Shown piece after piece: positions 63,789 through 64,000 of a stretch of 64,000 nt of DNA. Positions within the stretch are counted from its first letter, which is position 1, and each line of letters starts with the position of its first letter. Source of the stretch: Flammula alnicola (taxonomy: Eukaryota; Basidiomycota; Agaricomycetes; Agaricales; Strophariaceae); assembly GCA_015499995.1 (NCBI GenBank), contig JADNRV010000024.1:1-64000 (forward strand). Direction: 5' to 3'. The notes under the pieces are model-generated. The model saw nothing but the letters and a program-made list of their open reading frames with translations, was not told where the DNA came from and made no database searches. Position numbers and translations under genes: made by a program.

Positions 63789-64000
63789 GTGAGTTTGCAA
63801 TGTTTCTCTTCGCCAAACGCGCATATATCTAACTATCTCCTTCGTTCTTCTCTCCAACATATAAATTTGCCTCGCATACGTGTCCTACACACTGGATGTC
63901 TGCTGCTGCCGGCCACTGCGTGTGCGTTTGTCATCAACGCATGTCGATGATTTGTTCCCGGCTGCATCTCTGCATGTCGATGTCATGTTTCCGGCTGCAT

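Overview
The window is nuclear DNA of a basidiomycete, most likely a mushroom-forming Agaricomycete. Genes are dense, on both strands, and split by many 45-90 nt GT-AG introns. Conserved single-copy fungal genes (neurofibromin, Csx1-type RRM protein, CTDK-I cyclin, Rrp7, Cdc7, Ubp1-type deubiquitinase, P5C dehydrogenase, cyclophilin-RRM PPIL4) sit beside lineage-expanded mushroom families (FunK1 kinase, kinase-like genes, HxE/CxxC deaminase, HNH_2 protein, TM/coiled-coil/Cys-rich protein). All gene models below were spliced by hand from the sequence. Most close exactly in frame with GT-AG introns.

Layout. 1-1309: 5' end of a neurofibromin RasGAP gene on the minus strand, cut by the window edge. 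4145-7031: three-RRM Csx1/Ngr1-type gene. 7032-10754: long gene-poor stretch with inverted repeats. 10755-13528: divergent pair, CTDK-I cyclin (minus) and rRNA-processing Rrp7 (plus). 15427-18036: eight-exon polytopic membrane protein. 19374-21266: unidentified protein. 21267-25687: repeats and low-complexity DNA. 25688-26682: intron-containing tRNA and WBP2-like GRAM gene. 28232-30817: Cdc7 kinase. 32048-33858: MYND protein. 34104-34188: second, identical tRNA. 34245-37540: membrane-anchored deubiquitinase. 38094-43370: a FunK1 kinase duplication, with a broken copy carrying a MITE and an intact copy with a 1 kb hAT-like element in its promoter. 43833-50384: accessory genes (small membrane protein, decayed kinase-like gene with a 71-bp palindrome, deaminase-like gene, 83-residue four-exon gene). 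51357-58740: conserved genes (DUF1992/DNAJC28, PPIL4, BTB, P5C dehydrogenase). 59154-64000: HNH_2 gene, TM/coiled-coil/Cys-rich gene and the start of another lineage-specific gene.

The strongest structural signal is a set of about 21 apparent one-base deletions, every one a loss and many in mononucleotide runs, spread over eight gene models. Adding exactly one base at each site makes the splice-model lengths of seven genes divisible by three and restores family motifs. Consensus or assembly error is the likeliest cause, with decay possible for some loci. Annotators using this sequence uncorrected would break Cdc7, WBP2, PPIL4, Csx1, DNAJC28 and the BTB gene into fragments. No CRISPR, plasmid, phage or prokaryotic feature is present, and I see no operon-like pathway. 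The candidate accessory region is 38-50 kb.
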